Under the pieces are notes generated by a model that had not been told where the DNA came from, did no database searches, and was given only the letters and a program-made list of their open reading frames with translations. Source: Paraburkholderia phenazinium (GTDB taxonomy: Bacteria > Pseudomonadota > Gammaproteobacteria > Burkholderiales > Burkholderiaceae). From it: a stretch of DNA of 64,000 nucleotides. A program made the translations under genes and the position numbers. The stretch covers positions 4,418,939-4,482,938 of the forward strand of contig NZ_FSRM01000001.1 of assembly GCF_900141745.1 (NCBI RefSeq), read 5' to 3'. Below, in pieces: positions 18,913 through 27,942 of this stretch (within the stretch, counting starts at the first letter, position 1; the number at the start of each line of letters is the position of its first letter).

Positions 18913-19665
18913 GTGCTTCGTCAACTGACGCTCGATCTCGGCACCCCGCCGCCCTCGACATTCGACAACTTCTTCGCCGGCTCCAACGCAGAGCTGGTCA
19001 CGCGGCTGCGCGGGCTGGAAAGTGCGCTCGCAGCCGGACCCGTGGCTGATCGCTCGTTCTACATCTGGGGCGAGGCGGGCAGCGGCCGCACCCATCTGCT
19101 GCAGGCGCTGGTCCACGAGGCACAGCCCGGGCACGCGTGCTTTGCAAGCCCCCAGAGCAGTCTCGCTGCGTTTGCCTTCGACCCGCGAGTGGCGCTCTAC
19201 GCCATCGACGATTGCGACGGCCTGTCCGGCGCCCAGCAGATCGCCGCGTTCAACCTCTTCAACGAAGTGCGTGCGCATCCCACCAGCGCTTTGGTGGCGG
19301 CCGGCAACGCGGCGCCGATCGGCCTCGCGGTACGTGAAGACCTGCGCACGCGCCTCGGCTGGGGTCTGGTGTTTCACCTCGCGCCGCTGCCCGACGACGT
19401 CAAGGCTGCCGTGCTCAAGCACGCCGCCCGTGAACGCGGCATCGCGCTCGCCGACGACGTGCCGGCCTACCTGCTCACTCACTTCCGGCGCGATATGCCC
19501 AGCCTGATGGCCTTGCTGGACGCGCTCGATCGCTTCTCGCTCGAACAGAAACGGGCGGTCACCTTGCCGCTGCTGCGCGCCATGCTGGCATCCCCGGCGG
19601 ACACTGAAGAGTCGAGAACGGCAACCGTTGCAGCCGCTTCAAGTAAAATAGGCCCCCATGGCTAA
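18913..19665 (+). CDS. hda: DnaA regulatory inactivator Hda
   Basis: A 250-residue AAA+ protein homologous to the DnaA ATPase domain. The N-terminus MLRQLTLDLG contains the beta-clamp-binding motif (QL-x-LxL). The Walker A region is GEAGSGRTHLLQAL, and the acidic Walker B-like segment is LYAIDDCDGL. Clamp-loaded Hda stimulates ATP hydrolysis by DnaA and prevents over-initiation of replication. The start is GTG at 18913. The end overlaps the next gene by 8 bp, implying coupled translation. Confidence 0.93.
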   Translation: MLRQLTLDLGTPPPSTFDNFFAGSNAELVTRLRGLESALAAGPVADRSFYIWGEAGSGRTHLLQALVHEAQPGHACFASPQSSLAAFAFDPRVALYAIDDCDGLSGAQQIAAFNLFNEVRAHPTSALVAAGNAAPIGLAVREDLRTRLGWGLVFHLAPLPDDVKAAVLKHAARERGIALADDVPAYLLTHFRRDMPSLMALLDALDRFSLEQKRAVTLPLLRAMLASPADTEESRTATVAAASSKIGPHG

Positions 19666-20344
19666 TCTCGCACTCTTCGATCTCGACCACACGCTCATCC
19701 CCACCGACAGCGACCACGAATGGGGCCGCTTCATGGTGAAGCACGGCATGGTCGACGCCGAAAACTTCGCACGTGAAAACGACCGTTTCTATGCCGACTA
19801 CAAGGCCGGCAAGCTCGACATTCACGCCTATCTCGTCGCCATGCTGACGCCGCTCGCGAAGTACTCGCGCGCGCAGCTCGCCGAGTATCACCAGATGTAC
19901 ATGCACGAAGTGATCAAGCCCACCATCGTGCCGGTCGCGCTCGAACTGGTGCGCCAGCATCGCGACGCGGGCGACCTGTGCTGTATGGTCACTGCCACCA
20001 ACGAATTCATCACCGGCCCGATTGCCGCCGTGTTCGGTGTCGACAAACTGATCGCCTGCGAAGCGGAAACCGTGGACGGCCAGCCGCACTCGGACTACAC
20101 CGGCCGTCCCACCGGCACACCCAGCTACAAGGAAGGCAAGATCGTCCGTACCGAGGCGTGGCTCGCTTCGCTCGGCAAGACATGGTCGGACTTCGAGCGC
20201 AGCTATTTCTATAGCGATTCGCATAACGACATCCCGCTGCTCCAAAAGGTCACTGACCCGATTGCGACCAATCCGGACGACACGCTGCGCGCTCATGCGC
20301 AAGCGCACGGCTGGCGCATCCTCGAACTCTTTCAACCCACGTGA
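19658..20344 (+). CDS. HAD-IB family phosphatase (SerB-like)
   Basis: A 228-residue haloacid-dehalogenase-fold hydrolase. Motif I is LFDLDHTLIPTDSD near residue 7, motif II MVTATNEFITGP, motif III around SYKEGKIVRTEAWL, and motif IV YFYSDSHNDIPLL. This class includes phosphoserine and histidinol-phosphate phosphatases. The substrate here is not apparent from sequence. It overlaps hda upstream by 8 bp and pcnB downstream by 4 bp, so the three are one translational unit. A TAAAAT hexamer ends 8 bp before the ATG, inside hda, and may give an additional start. Confidence 0.9.
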   Translation: MANLALFDLDHTLIPTDSDHEWGRFMVKHGMVDAENFARENDRFYADYKAGKLDIHAYLVAMLTPLAKYSRAQLAEYHQMYMHEVIKPTIVPVALELVRQHRDAGDLCCMVTATNEFITGPIAAVFGVDKLIACEAETVDGQPHSDYTGRPTGTPSYKEGKIVRTEAWLASLGKTWSDFERSYFYSDSHNDIPLLQKVTDPIATNPDDTLRAHAQAHGWRILELFQPT

Positions 20345-21945
20345 TCAAAAAATTTATCCGTAAGCTGTTCGGACAGGATCCGGCACCCGCTGACAACACC
20401 GCCCCCTCCGAAGCAGACGAAGCGTCCCGCGCCCCGGCAAAAACCGGCCATAGCGACGCCAGCAGCACTACCTCTGCGGCCAGACCGCGCCGCAAACCGG
20501 CGGCGTCACGCGACACCACCAAGGCCGCACCCGAGCCCGACGTGCCAGTGATCATTCCCGCTGACGTGCACGGCATCAACCCGGCGCTGATCTCGAGGAA
20601 CGCCATTCGCGTCACCGAGGGGCTGCAGCAGGCCGGCCACCGGGCATTTATCGTCGGCGGCGCCGTACGCGACCTGCTGCTCGGCATCGCGCCGAAAGAC
20701 TTCGACGTCGCTACCGACGCCACGCCCGAGCAGGTGCAGAAGCTGTTCCGCCGCGCGCGCATCATCGGCCGGCGTTTTCAGATCGTGCACGTGCAGTTCG
20801 GTCAGGAAATCATCGAAACCTCCACGTTCCGTGCCCTGGTCGATCCACCCGCCGCCGACGCCGCGCCGCCGCGGCGCCTGAAGCGCGACGAACTCGACCG
20901 CCGCACCCACGCGGTCGACGCCAGCGGCCGCGTGCTGCGCGACAACGTCTGGGGTGAGCAGCACGAAGACGCCACCCGCCGCGACTTTACGATCAACGCG
21001 ATGTACTACGATCCGGCCACGCAAACCGTGCTGGACTATCACAACGGCATGGCCGATATGCGTGCCCGTCTGCTGCGCATGATCGGCGATCCGGCCACCC
21101 GTTACCGCGAAGATCCGGTACGCATGCTGCGCGTGGTGCGTTTTGCCGCCAAGCTCGGCTTCGAGATCGAAGACACGACTCGCGCGCCGATCAAGGAAAT
21201 GGCGGATCTGATCAACAACGTGCCGGCTGCGCGTCTGTTCGACGAAATGCTCAAGCTGATGCTGTCGGGCTACGCACTTGCCTGTCTGCAGCGCCTGCGC
21301 CAGGAAGGCCTGCATCATGGCCTGCTGCCGCTGCTCGACGTAGTGCTCGAGCAGCCGCACGGCGAGAAATTCATCACGCTCGCGCTCACCAACACGGATA
21401 ACCGTGTGCGCGCCGGCAAGCCGGTTTCGCCCGGCTTCCTGTTCGCTACCCTGCTGTGGCACGACGTGCAGCAGCGCTGGCAGGCGTTCGAGGCAAACGG
21501 CGAATATCCGGTGCCTGCGCTGCACCGGGCGATGGACGAAGTGCTCGACATGCAAACCGAGAAACTCGCCATCCACAAACGTTTCTCATCGGATATGCGC
21601 GAGATCTGGGGCCTGCAGTTGCGCCTCGAAAAGCGCTCGGGCCGCAGCGCGCTGAAGCTGATGGAACACCAAAGATTTAGAGCGGGGTATGATTTCCTCC
21701 TGTTGCGCTGCGAATCGGGCGAACTCGAAGAGTCGGTCGGTGCGTGGTGGACGGAGTTCATCGAAGGAGACGCCGTCGCGCGCGAGACATTGCTCACGCA
21801 AGGCGGGAAGGACCGGAGCCCCAAAAAACGCCGGAGGCGCAGCAGTGGCGCCAGAAACCGCAAACCGGGCGACGGAATGGAGGGCGGTGCGACCGTGGAG
21901 CGCGCAGCAGACGACGTGAGTCACGAAGGCTCACACGAAGACTGA
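20341..21945 (+). CDS. pcnB: Poly(A) polymerase I
   Basis: A 534-residue nucleotidyltransferase that adds 3' poly(A) tails and promotes RNA decay. After a basic, low-complexity N-terminal stretch, the catalytic signature is FIVGGAVRDLLLGIAPKDFD with the DxD pair, then RRARIIGRRFQIVHV and RRDFTINAMYYDP, typical of PcnB rather than CCA-adding enzyme. The C-terminus is Lys/Arg-rich (KDRSPKKRRRRSSGARNRK), as in PcnB. The start is GTG 20341, overlapping the HAD stop codon. folK follows 48 bp downstream. Confidence 0.95.
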   Translation: MIKKFIRKLFGQDPAPADNTAPSEADEASRAPAKTGHSDASSTTSAARPRRKPAASRDTTKAAPEPDVPVIIPADVHGINPALISRNAIRVTEGLQQAGHRAFIVGGAVRDLLLGIAPKDFDVATDATPEQVQKLFRRARIIGRRFQIVHVQFGQEIIETSTFRALVDPPAADAAPPRRLKRDELDRRTHAVDASGRVLRDNVWGEQHEDATRRDFTINAMYYDPATQTVLDYHNGMADMRARLLRMIGDPATRYREDPVRMLRVVRFAAKLGFEIEDTTRAPIKEMADLINNVPAARLFDEMLKLMLSGYALACLQRLRQEGLHHGLLPLLDVVLEQPHGEKFITLALTNTDNRVRAGKPVSPGFLFATLLWHDVQQRWQAFEANGEYPVPALHRAMDEVLDMQTEKLAIHKRFSSDMREIWGLQLRLEKRSGRSALKLMEHQRFRAGYDFLLLRCESGELEESVGAWWTEFIEGDAVARETLLTQGGKDRSPKKRRRRSSGARNRKPGDGMEGGATVERAADDVSHEGSHED

Positions 21946-21993
21946 CGCGGCCATGTTGCTCGCCGTCGAACGATAGTCGCAGGAAGTTATGCC

Positions 21994-22563
21994 ATGACGG
22001 TTGCTTATCTCGGCCTCGGCGCGAATCTCGGGGATGCGCGCCAGACCCTGAAAGACGCGGTAGTGTGTCTCGCCCAACAGCACACCATCACCGTGCTCGC
22101 CAAGTCGAGCCTGTATCGCACTGCGCCCATCGACGCGGGCGGTGACGACTACTACAACTGCGTCGTGAAGCTCGATACCACCCTGCCGGTCCGGCATCTT
22201 CTGGCGCTGTGCCACAAGATCGAACTGCACTTCGGCCGCGAACGGCCGTTTCGGAACGCCCCCCGCACGCTCGATCTCGACATTCTGCTGTTCGGCGACT
22301 ACTCGATCGAGGAACCGGATCTGATCGTGCCGCATCCGCGTCTGATCGAGCGCGCGTTCGCACTGGTGCCGCTCGTCGAAGTCGACCCTGACTTGACGAT
22401 TCCACAACACGGTCGCGCCGACGCGTTTCTCGCGGCCGTTGCCGATCAGCGTATCGAAAAGATGAAGTCGCCGTGTCAGTGTCCGGTGCTCAATGCGTTG
22501 AGCGGCGGCAGTGATAGCGAAGCCGGCACTAGCGGCAAATCCACCAAAGGCGGCTGCTCATGA
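21994..22563 (+). CDS. folK: Dihydropterin pyrophosphokinase (HPPK)
   Basis: A 189-residue enzyme transferring pyrophosphate from ATP to 6-hydroxymethyl-dihydropterin, feeding folate synthesis. Signatures are AYLGLGANLGDARQTL at the N-terminus and RPFRNAPRTLDLDILLFG with the metal-binding aspartates. The C-terminal extension of about 30 residues is Ser/Gly/Lys-rich and not part of the fold. AGGAAG precedes the ATG. The end overlaps the kinase gene by 4 bp (ATGA). Confidence 0.96.
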   Translation: MTVAYLGLGANLGDARQTLKDAVVCLAQQHTITVLAKSSLYRTAPIDAGGDDYYNCVVKLDTTLPVRHLLALCHKIELHFGRERPFRNAPRTLDLDILLFGDYSIEEPDLIVPHPRLIERAFALVPLVEVDPDLTIPQHGRADAFLAAVADQRIEKMKSPCQCPVLNALSGGSDSEAGTSGKSTKGGCS

Positions 22564-23276
22564 GCACGTCTCCGCTGACGGTCACCGCCCCCCAGCTACG
22601 CCCGCCGTTTCGCTATATCGCGATTGAAGGGCCGATCGGGGTTGGCAAGACCTCGCTGGCACGACGCCTCGCGGAACGATGGTCAATGCAACCAGTGTTC
22701 GAGCGGCCACAGGACAATCCGTTTCTCGAACGCTTCTATCGCGACACCGGGCGTTACGCGCTGGCCGCGCAACTGCACTTTGCCCTTCAGCGTGCCCAAC
22801 AGGCGCAGGAGGTTGCGGCAGCGTACGCGGCGGGCACAGCGCTGATCGCCGATTTCATGACGGAGAAAAACGAGATCTTCGCCCGGTTGACACTGCCTGA
22901 AGACGAATGGCAGTTGTATCGCGCACTCGCAAAGCAGATCGATGCACAGACTCCGCGCGGAACCACCGCGGGAAGTCCGGGCACTGCCCCAGCGCCGGAT
23001 TTTGTGGTGTACCTGCAGGCCAGCCCGGAAGTGCTGTTTGCGCGGATCCAGAAACGCGCGATCCCAATGGAACTACAGATCTCGAACGCGTACCTGCACT
23101 CCCTATGCGACGCGTATAACGACTTCTTCTATCACTACGACCGCACGCCGGTGCTGACGGTCAACGCCGAACACCTGAATCCGCTCGACTCGGACGCGGA
23201 CCTTGCGCTGCTCGTCGAACGCATCGAGACGATGCGCGGGCGCAAGGAATTCTTTGTCAAAGGCACGTCGCTCTGA
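22560..23276 (+). CDS. Deoxynucleoside kinase (dGK/dAK-like)
   Basis: A 238-residue P-loop kinase of the deoxynucleoside kinase family. The P-loop is [20 protein letters not shown], the lid-proximal [20 protein letters not shown] includes the Arg-rich lid, and [11 protein letters not shown] occupies the position of the catalytic/specificity loop. It salvages deoxypurine nucleosides or, in similar genomes, is annotated as dGK/dCK. Substrate preference cannot be read from sequence. It is translationally coupled to folK and lies upstream of panB. Confidence 0.87.
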   Translation: MSTSPLTVTAPQLRPPFRYIAIEGPIGVGKTSLARRLAERWSMQPVFERPQDNPFLERFYRDTGRYALAAQLHFALQRAQQAQEVAAAYAAGTALIADFMTEKNEIFARLTLPEDEWQLYRALAKQIDAQTPRGTTAGSPGTAPAPDFVVYLQASPEVLFARIQKRAIPMELQISNAYLHSLCDAYNDFFYHYDRTPVLTVNAEHLNPLDSDADLALLVERIETMRGRKEFFVKGTSL

Positions 23277-23313
23277 GCGACGGTGCCCTCCTCCTTTTCC
23301 AACGGAACACCCC

Positions 23314-24129
23314 ATGAGCTATTTGCAGGAAACGAGTAGGAACGCCATTACCGTTCCGAAACTGCAGGCAATGCGCGACGCGGGCGAAAAGATCGCCATG
23401 CTCACCTGTTACGACGCGAGCTTTGCGGCACTGCTGGACCGCGCGGGCGTCGACGTGCTGCTGATCGGCGATTCGTTAGGGAATGTGCTGCAAGGCCAGA
23501 CGACGACGCTGCCGGTCACGCTCGGAGAAATCGCGTATCACACGGCCTGCGTTGCGCGGGCACGCCCGTCAGCGCTGGTCGTCGCCGATCTGCCGTTCGG
23601 CACCTACGGCACACCGGAGACGGCCTTCGCCAGCTCCGTGGAGTTGATGCGCGCGGGCGCCCAGATGGTCAAGCTGGAAGGTGGCGAATGGCTCGCCGAT
23701 ACGGTGCGCTTCCTGGTGGAGCGAGCCATTCCGGTATGTGCGCATATTGGCCTCACGCCACAGTCGGTGCACGCATTCGGCGGCTTCAAGGTGCAGGGCA
23801 AGACGGAAGCCGGCGCAAGCCAGTTGCTACGCGACGCGCTCGCTATTCAGGACGCGGGTGCTCAACTGGTCGTGATCGAGGCGGTCCCGACTCAGCTCGG
23901 CACCGAAGCCACCAGGCAGTTGCGGATTCCGACCATCGGCATTGGTGCGGGGGTGGAATGCTCGGGGCAGGTGCTCGTGCTACACGACATGCTCGGGATT
24001 TTCCCCGGCAAGCGTCCGCGATTCGTCAAAGATTTCATGCAGGGACAGCCGAGCATTTTCGCGGCCGTCGAAGCGTATGTGCGCGCGGTGAAGGACAGCT
24101 CGTTCCCCGGCCCGGAACATACGTTTTGA
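23314..24129 (+). CDS. panB: 3-methyl-2-oxobutanoate hydroxymethyltransferase
   Basis: A 271-residue TIM-barrel enzyme converting ketoisovalerate to ketopantoate using methylene-THF, the first step of pantothenate synthesis. Visible signatures are [59 protein letters not shown] and [18 protein letters not shown] 23314 gives the standard N-terminus [17 protein letters not shown]. It uses folate one-carbon units and follows folK, so folate and pantothenate functions sit together. Confidence 0.97.
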   Translation: MSYLQETSRNAITVPKLQAMRDAGEKIAMLTCYDASFAALLDRAGVDVLLIGDSLGNVLQGQTTTLPVTLGEIAYHTACVARARPSALVVADLPFGTYGTPETAFASSVELMRAGAQMVKLEGGEWLADTVRFLVERAIPVCAHIGLTPQSVHAFGGFKVQGKTEAGASQLLRDALAIQDAGAQLVVIEAVPTQLGTEATRQLRIPTIGIGAGVECSGQVLVLHDMLGIFPGKRPRFVKDFMQGQPSIFAAVEAYVRAVKDSSFPGPEHTF

Positions 24130-24140
24130 GATTGGTGTGC

Positions 24141-24169
24141 CGGACGGTTTGGGACCCGTCCGATTTTTG
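24141..24169 (+). terminator. Rho-independent terminator after panB
   Basis: CGGACGG (24141-24147), an 8-nt loop, CCGTCCG (24156-24162), then ATTTTTGTT. It begins 11 bp after the panB stop. Confidence 0.85.
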
Positions 24170-24179
24170 TTGAATGCCT

Positions 24180-24239
24180 GGACGTCTATCTTCTTCGGTT
24201 CATTTACGCGGCTCCGCCGCAAACCGAAGAGAAACGTCC
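24180..24239. repeat. Nested 60-bp inverted repeat
   Basis: The outer arms are GGACGT (24180-24185) and ACGTCC (24234-24239), the middle arms TCTTCGGTT (24192-24200) and AACCGAAGA (24222-24230), and the inner arms GCGG and CCGC (around 24209-24220). The internal mismatches are symmetric (ctatct versus gaa). An ATG follows immediately at 24240. Confidence 0.75.
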
Positions 24240-24374
24240 ATGAGCCCCATTTGCCTGATCAACGTCGCGGGAATCCGCGATCACGCTTTGCACCTCACTG
24301 ACATGCCGCGATCCACGTGGCATGTACGCCTGGTCGACTGGGTGGCGCGCCTGTTGCTCATCTACTGCGCTTGA
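24240..24374 (+). CDS. Possible 44-codon small ORF
   Basis: It begins MSPICLINVAGIRDHALHL and ends RLVDWVARLLLIYCA. No family is recognised. The C-terminal third is amphipathic or hydrophobic. The ATG sits right after the 60-bp inverted repeat and lacks a clear ribosome-binding site, so translation is uncertain. It is followed by another open frame starting at 24375 that is antisense to pabBC and less credible. The rest of the interval to 24499 shows nothing else I can name. Confidence 0.25.
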   Translation: MSPICLINVAGIRDHALHLTDMPRSTWHVRLVDWVARLLLIYCA

Positions 24375-24499
24375 ATGACGCTTGTCTCAGCGCCGCGCTA
24401 CTTCCCTTACACGCAGCGCGACCTGCTTTGGCGGAGCGGCCGCCTAACCGACCTGCTGCCGTACACCAACCTCGCGAGCCTGTCGTCGTGGCCGGAATC

Positions 24500-26506
24500 C
24501 TACCCTGCGACACGCGCCGGTAAGGCACCCCGCAACGCGTTGCATATAAGAAGCGCGTCGGCATTCAATACGTCAGCGCGCCTCAGGACACGCTCCTGCG
24601 CATCCAACTCCGCATCTTCAAGCAGCACTCCTCGCATCACCCCAGGCAACACGCCTGACGATAACGGCGGCGTCCACCAGCGCCCATCCAGCTTCACGAA
24701 TACATTCGAACGGCCGCCTTCAGTCAACTCGCCGCGCTCGTTAAAAAACAGCGTGTCGAACGCACCCAGGGCCTCGGCGTTGCGCCAGCCGCGGTCGTAT
24801 TCCGCCCGGCGCGTGGTTTTGTGATGCAACAGCATGTCGCTCGCCTGGGTGGCCGTGAAACCGTGATCGGGGGCGAGCAGTACGCCGACGACATTGTCGG
24901 ACAGTGGCGTCAGCGCTGCTGCGCTAATCTGCACCGCACCACCTTTGGCGAGAGCAAGTCGTACGCGATGCGGTACTCCGGCTGACAGCGCAGCGCACTG
25001 CGCTTCGATTCGCTCGCGCAAATCCGCTTCGTCGAACCTGAAACCGAGCCACGCCGCACTCGCCGCAAGCCGTGCGAGATGGCGCGCCACGTGGCGGACA
25101 CCGTCCTCACGCGTCGCGTACATCGTTTCGAATAGCTCGAAGCCTGGATCGGCGTTAGTGAGGAATCTCGCTTTCCACTGGCACTCCGCGTATTCGTCAG
25201 CGGCAACGCTGTCGAGCACGATGCCCGCCCCAACGCCCATGCTGCCGCTACGGGTGCCGGTTCTGCCGTCCGGCGCATCGAGCGTCAAGGTGCGAATCGC
25301 GACGGACAGACAAAAGTCGCCGCAGACGCTGTGGGTGTGGTTTGAGGCGCTCGCCACTTCTGGAGCGTGCGAGTCGTTTGTCACGTCCGAGGCATCTGAG
25401 ACATCCGACGCGTTTGCCGAATCTGAAGAAGCGTTTGTGGTGTGGCTGGCGGCATCGAGCCAGCCGATCGCGCCGGTGTACAAACCGCGTGGCGAGGTTT
25501 CAAGCCTGTCGATCAACTGCATCGTCCGATGCTTCGGTGCACCGGTAATCGATCCGCACGGAAACAAAGCGCGCAGCACGTCCGCAAACGAAGTCTGGGC
25601 ACGTAACCTCGCCTCTACAGTCGACGTCATCTGCCACACCGACGCATACGGTTCGACCGAGAACAGCGCTGGCACCTTGACCGAGCCCGTCTCGGCGACT
25701 CGCGACAGATCGTTGCGCAAGAGGTCGACGATCATCACGTTTTCCGCGCGATTTTTCGGATCGTTGGCGAGAAACTCGGCGGCGTGCCGGTCGGCGACGG
25801 GATCGTCCGGGGTACGTGGCGCGGTGCCCTTCATCGGACGCGCGCGTAACGTGACACCCGCTTTCTCGACAAACAGCTCCGGCGAGCACGACAACACCCA
25901 ACGGTCGCCGGGCAAGGCGACCAACGCGCCATACGACACCGGCTGCCGCGCCCGCAGCCGGCGATACAGCGCAGCGGGCGTGCCAAAGACGTCGAACCTG
26001 AGCCGGTACGTGTAGTTGACCTGATAGGAATCGCCGATACTAAGCGCGTGATGAATCGCCGCGATGGCTGCTTCGAATTGCGCCGGATCGACGCTGGGGC
26101 GCGCGGCGGTGGTACCCGCTACCGACGGTTGCTCCGCGCCGCCGTCGCGTTGCACCAGCCACGCGTCGGCTTCGTCACGCGAGAGCTTCGCGCATTGCTC
26201 GAACAATAAAAAACGCAGCGTGGCATCGTCACGCTGCGTTTTATTCTCTGACTGGCGGGACTGGCCGCCGGAGGACCGCGCACCGTGCAGCACAAGCTGA
26301 CGGCCGAACTCATAATCGCCGAGCATCACGGCATGCAGACCACGCCGCAAATCAGCGGCCACCGCATCGCATACTGCATCGAGCTGCTCCGCATCCACGC
26401 AGACACGCTCATGCAGAAACCGCGTGTACAGGCGGCTCGAGCGCCGCGCCGCCGTCGCGTGGCAATCGTCGAGCAATGCAAACACGGCGTCGCGATCATC
26501 CACCAT
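24500..26506 (-). CDS. pabB: Fused aminodeoxychorismate synthase component I / aminodeoxychorismate lyase
   Basis: A 668-residue fusion. The first two thirds are a chorismate-binding PabB domain (IGDSYQVNYTYRLRFD, MKGTAPRT, NRAENVMIVDLLRNDL, CGSITGAPKHRTMQLI, GVGAGIVLDS). The last third is a PabC-type PLP lyase (FETMYATREDGV, LLHHKTTRRAEYDRG with the PLP lysine, FFNERGELTEGGRSNVF). Together they make p-aminobenzoate for folate. A Ser/Asn/Asp/Thr-rich insertion of about 40 residues, around ASSDSANASDVSDASDVTND, breaks the chorismate domain. I prefer ATG 26506. A TTG at 26527 is possible. The gene follows dnaJ by 28 bp. Confidence 0.93.
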   Translation of the reverse strand: MVDDRDAVFALLDDCHATAARRSSRLYTRFLHERVCVDAEQLDAVCDAVAADLRRGLHAVMLGDYEFGRQLVLHGARSSGGQSRQSENKTQRDDATLRFLLFEQCAKLSRDEADAWLVQRDGGAEQPSVAGTTAARPSVDPAQFEAAIAAIHHALSIGDSYQVNYTYRLRFDVFGTPAALYRRLRARQPVSYGALVALPGDRWVLSCSPELFVEKAGVTLRARPMKGTAPRTPDDPVADRHAAEFLANDPKNRAENVMIVDLLRNDLSRVAETGSVKVPALFSVEPYASVWQMTSTVEARLRAQTSFADVLRALFPCGSITGAPKHRTMQLIDRLETSPRGLYTGAIGWLDAASHTTNASSDSANASDVSDASDVTNDSHAPEVASASNHTHSVCGDFCLSVAIRTLTLDAPDGRTGTRSGSMGVGAGIVLDSVAADEYAECQWKARFLTNADPGFELFETMYATREDGVRHVARHLARLAASAAWLGFRFDEADLRERIEAQCAALSAGVPHRVRLALAKGGAVQISAAALTPLSDNVVGVLLAPDHGFTATQASDMLLHHKTTRRAEYDRGWRNAEALGAFDTLFFNERGELTEGGRSNVFVKLDGRWWTPPLSSGVLPGVMRGVLLEDAELDAQERVLRRADVLNADALLICNALRGALPARVAG

Positions 26507-26534
26507 CTTGCCCGCCACCAACTTCAAACTTCCA

Positions 26535-27674
26535 TTAATCGAAGAAGCTCTTCACACGATCGAACCAGCTCTTGCTTTGCGGGCTGTGACGCGCACCGCC
26601 CTCGACCAGCGACTTCTCGAACTGCTGGAGCAGCTCGCGCTGCGGCTCGGTGAGCTTGACCGGCGTCTCGACCTGCACGTGCACATACAGATCGCCTGCA
26701 ATGCTCGAACGCAACCCCTTGATGCCCTTGCCGCGCAGACGGAAGGTCTTGCCCGACTGGGTGCCTTCGGGCACCGTAAAGCTCGCGCGGCCCGCCAGCG
26801 TCGGCACTTCGATTTCACCGCCAAGTGCCGCCGTTGTGAACGGAATCGGCATCTGGCAATGCAGATCGTCGCCGTCGCGCTCGAACACCGAGTGCTGCTT
26901 GATATGGATTTCGACGTACAGATCGCCCGACGGACCGCCATTGATACCCGGCTCGCCGTTACCGGCCGAGCGGATCCGCATGCCGTCGTCGATACCCGCC
27001 GGAATCTTCACTTCCAGCGTCTTGGTTTCCTTGACCTTGCCAGCGCCGTGGCAATTCACACACGGATCGGGAATGTGGCTACCCGTGCCGTGGCACTTCG
27101 GGCAAGTCTGCTGAATGCTGAAAAAGCCCTGCGACATCCGGACCGAACCCGCGCCGTTACAGGTGGGGCAGGTTTCCGGCTTGGTACCGGGCTTCGCGCC
27201 CGAACCGTGACAGACTTCACACGACACCCAGCTCGGCACCCGGATCTGCGTGTCGTAGCCGTGCGCGGCCTGTTCCAGCGTGATTTCCATGCTGTAACGC
27301 AGATCGGCACCGCGGTACACCTGCGGACCGCCACGGCCGCCGCCGCGCGCAGCGCCACCGGCCGCCTGGCCGAAGATGTCGCCGAAAATATCGCCGAATG
27401 CATCGGCAAATCCGCCGAAGCCCTGCGCGCCGGCGCCGCCCATATTCGGGTCGACGCCTGCATGGCCATACTGGTCGTACGCCCCACGCTTCTGCGAGTC
27501 CGACAGCATTTCATAGGCTTCCTTCACCTCTTTGAAATGCTCTTCCGCATCCTTGTTGCCCGGATTGCGGTCGGGGTGATGCTTCATCGCCAGCTTGCGA
27601 TAAGCCTTCTTGATTTCGTCGTCGCTCGCGTTCTTTGCGACGCCCAGAACCTCGTAGTAATCCCGTTTCGCCAT
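26535..27674 (-). CDS. dnaJ: Chaperone protein DnaJ
   Basis: A 379-residue type I J-protein. The J-domain has the HPD motif ([11 protein letters not shown], about residues 31-41). A Gly/Phe-rich region follows ([17 protein letters not shown]). The zinc-binding domain has four CxxCxGxG repeats ([32 protein letters not shown]), then the C-terminal substrate domain. DnaJ delivers unfolded clients to DnaK and stimulates its ATPase. It lies 268 bp downstream of dnaK on the same strand. Confidence 0.99.
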   Translation of the reverse strand: MAKRDYYEVLGVAKNASDDEIKKAYRKLAMKHHPDRNPGNKDAEEHFKEVKEAYEMLSDSQKRGAYDQYGHAGVDPNMGGAGAQGFGGFADAFGDIFGDIFGQAAGGAARGGGRGGPQVYRGADLRYSMEITLEQAAHGYDTQIRVPSWVSCEVCHGSGAKPGTKPETCPTCNGAGSVRMSQGFFSIQQTCPKCHGTGSHIPDPCVNCHGAGKVKETKTLEVKIPAGIDDGMRIRSAGNGEPGINGGPSGDLYVEIHIKQHSVFERDGDDLHCQMPIPFTTAALGGEIEVPTLAGRASFTVPEGTQSGKTFRLRGKGIKGLRSSIAGDLYVHVQVETPVKLTEPQRELLQQFEKSLVEGGARHSPQSKSWFDRVKSFFD

Positions 27675-27942
27675 ATCGGTTCAACGCCCGCCGCGCAGCA
27701 AGGCACGGCGGCTCCTCTTGAATGCTGGAGTCTTACGACTCGTCCGGCCGTTGCTCGCCCCTCGTTTGCACGAATTGAGCAACGCCCTCCATAAAACAAA
27801 TGTGCCCGGAGAGCCCAAAAAGGCTCACCAGGCGCGATAACCGCTTTGCAGGTTTATGCCCCCACAGACGGACACAAACCGTTTTGCAGCCGACCCGCAC
27901 ACATTGCTGTGTGCGGCTTTACGGTCAGACGGCGACCTGGCT
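27675..27942 (-). promoter_or_regulatory. dnaK-dnaJ intergenic region with two hairpins
   Basis: A 9-bp stem with loop TTGC (CCGCACACA at 27895-27903, TGTGTGCGG at 27908-27916) lies 27 bp after dnaK and could slow or end part of the transcripts, lowering dnaJ relative to dnaK. Nearer dnaJ, CGTTGCTC (27749-27756) pairs with GAGCAACG (27777-27784). Neither hairpin has a T-run in the minus direction. Confidence 0.5.

Noticed and set aside
24375..24824. 149-codon plus-strand frame starting right after the 44-codon ORF
   Set aside because: Most of it is antisense to the lyase domain of pabBC and its composition is shadow-like.
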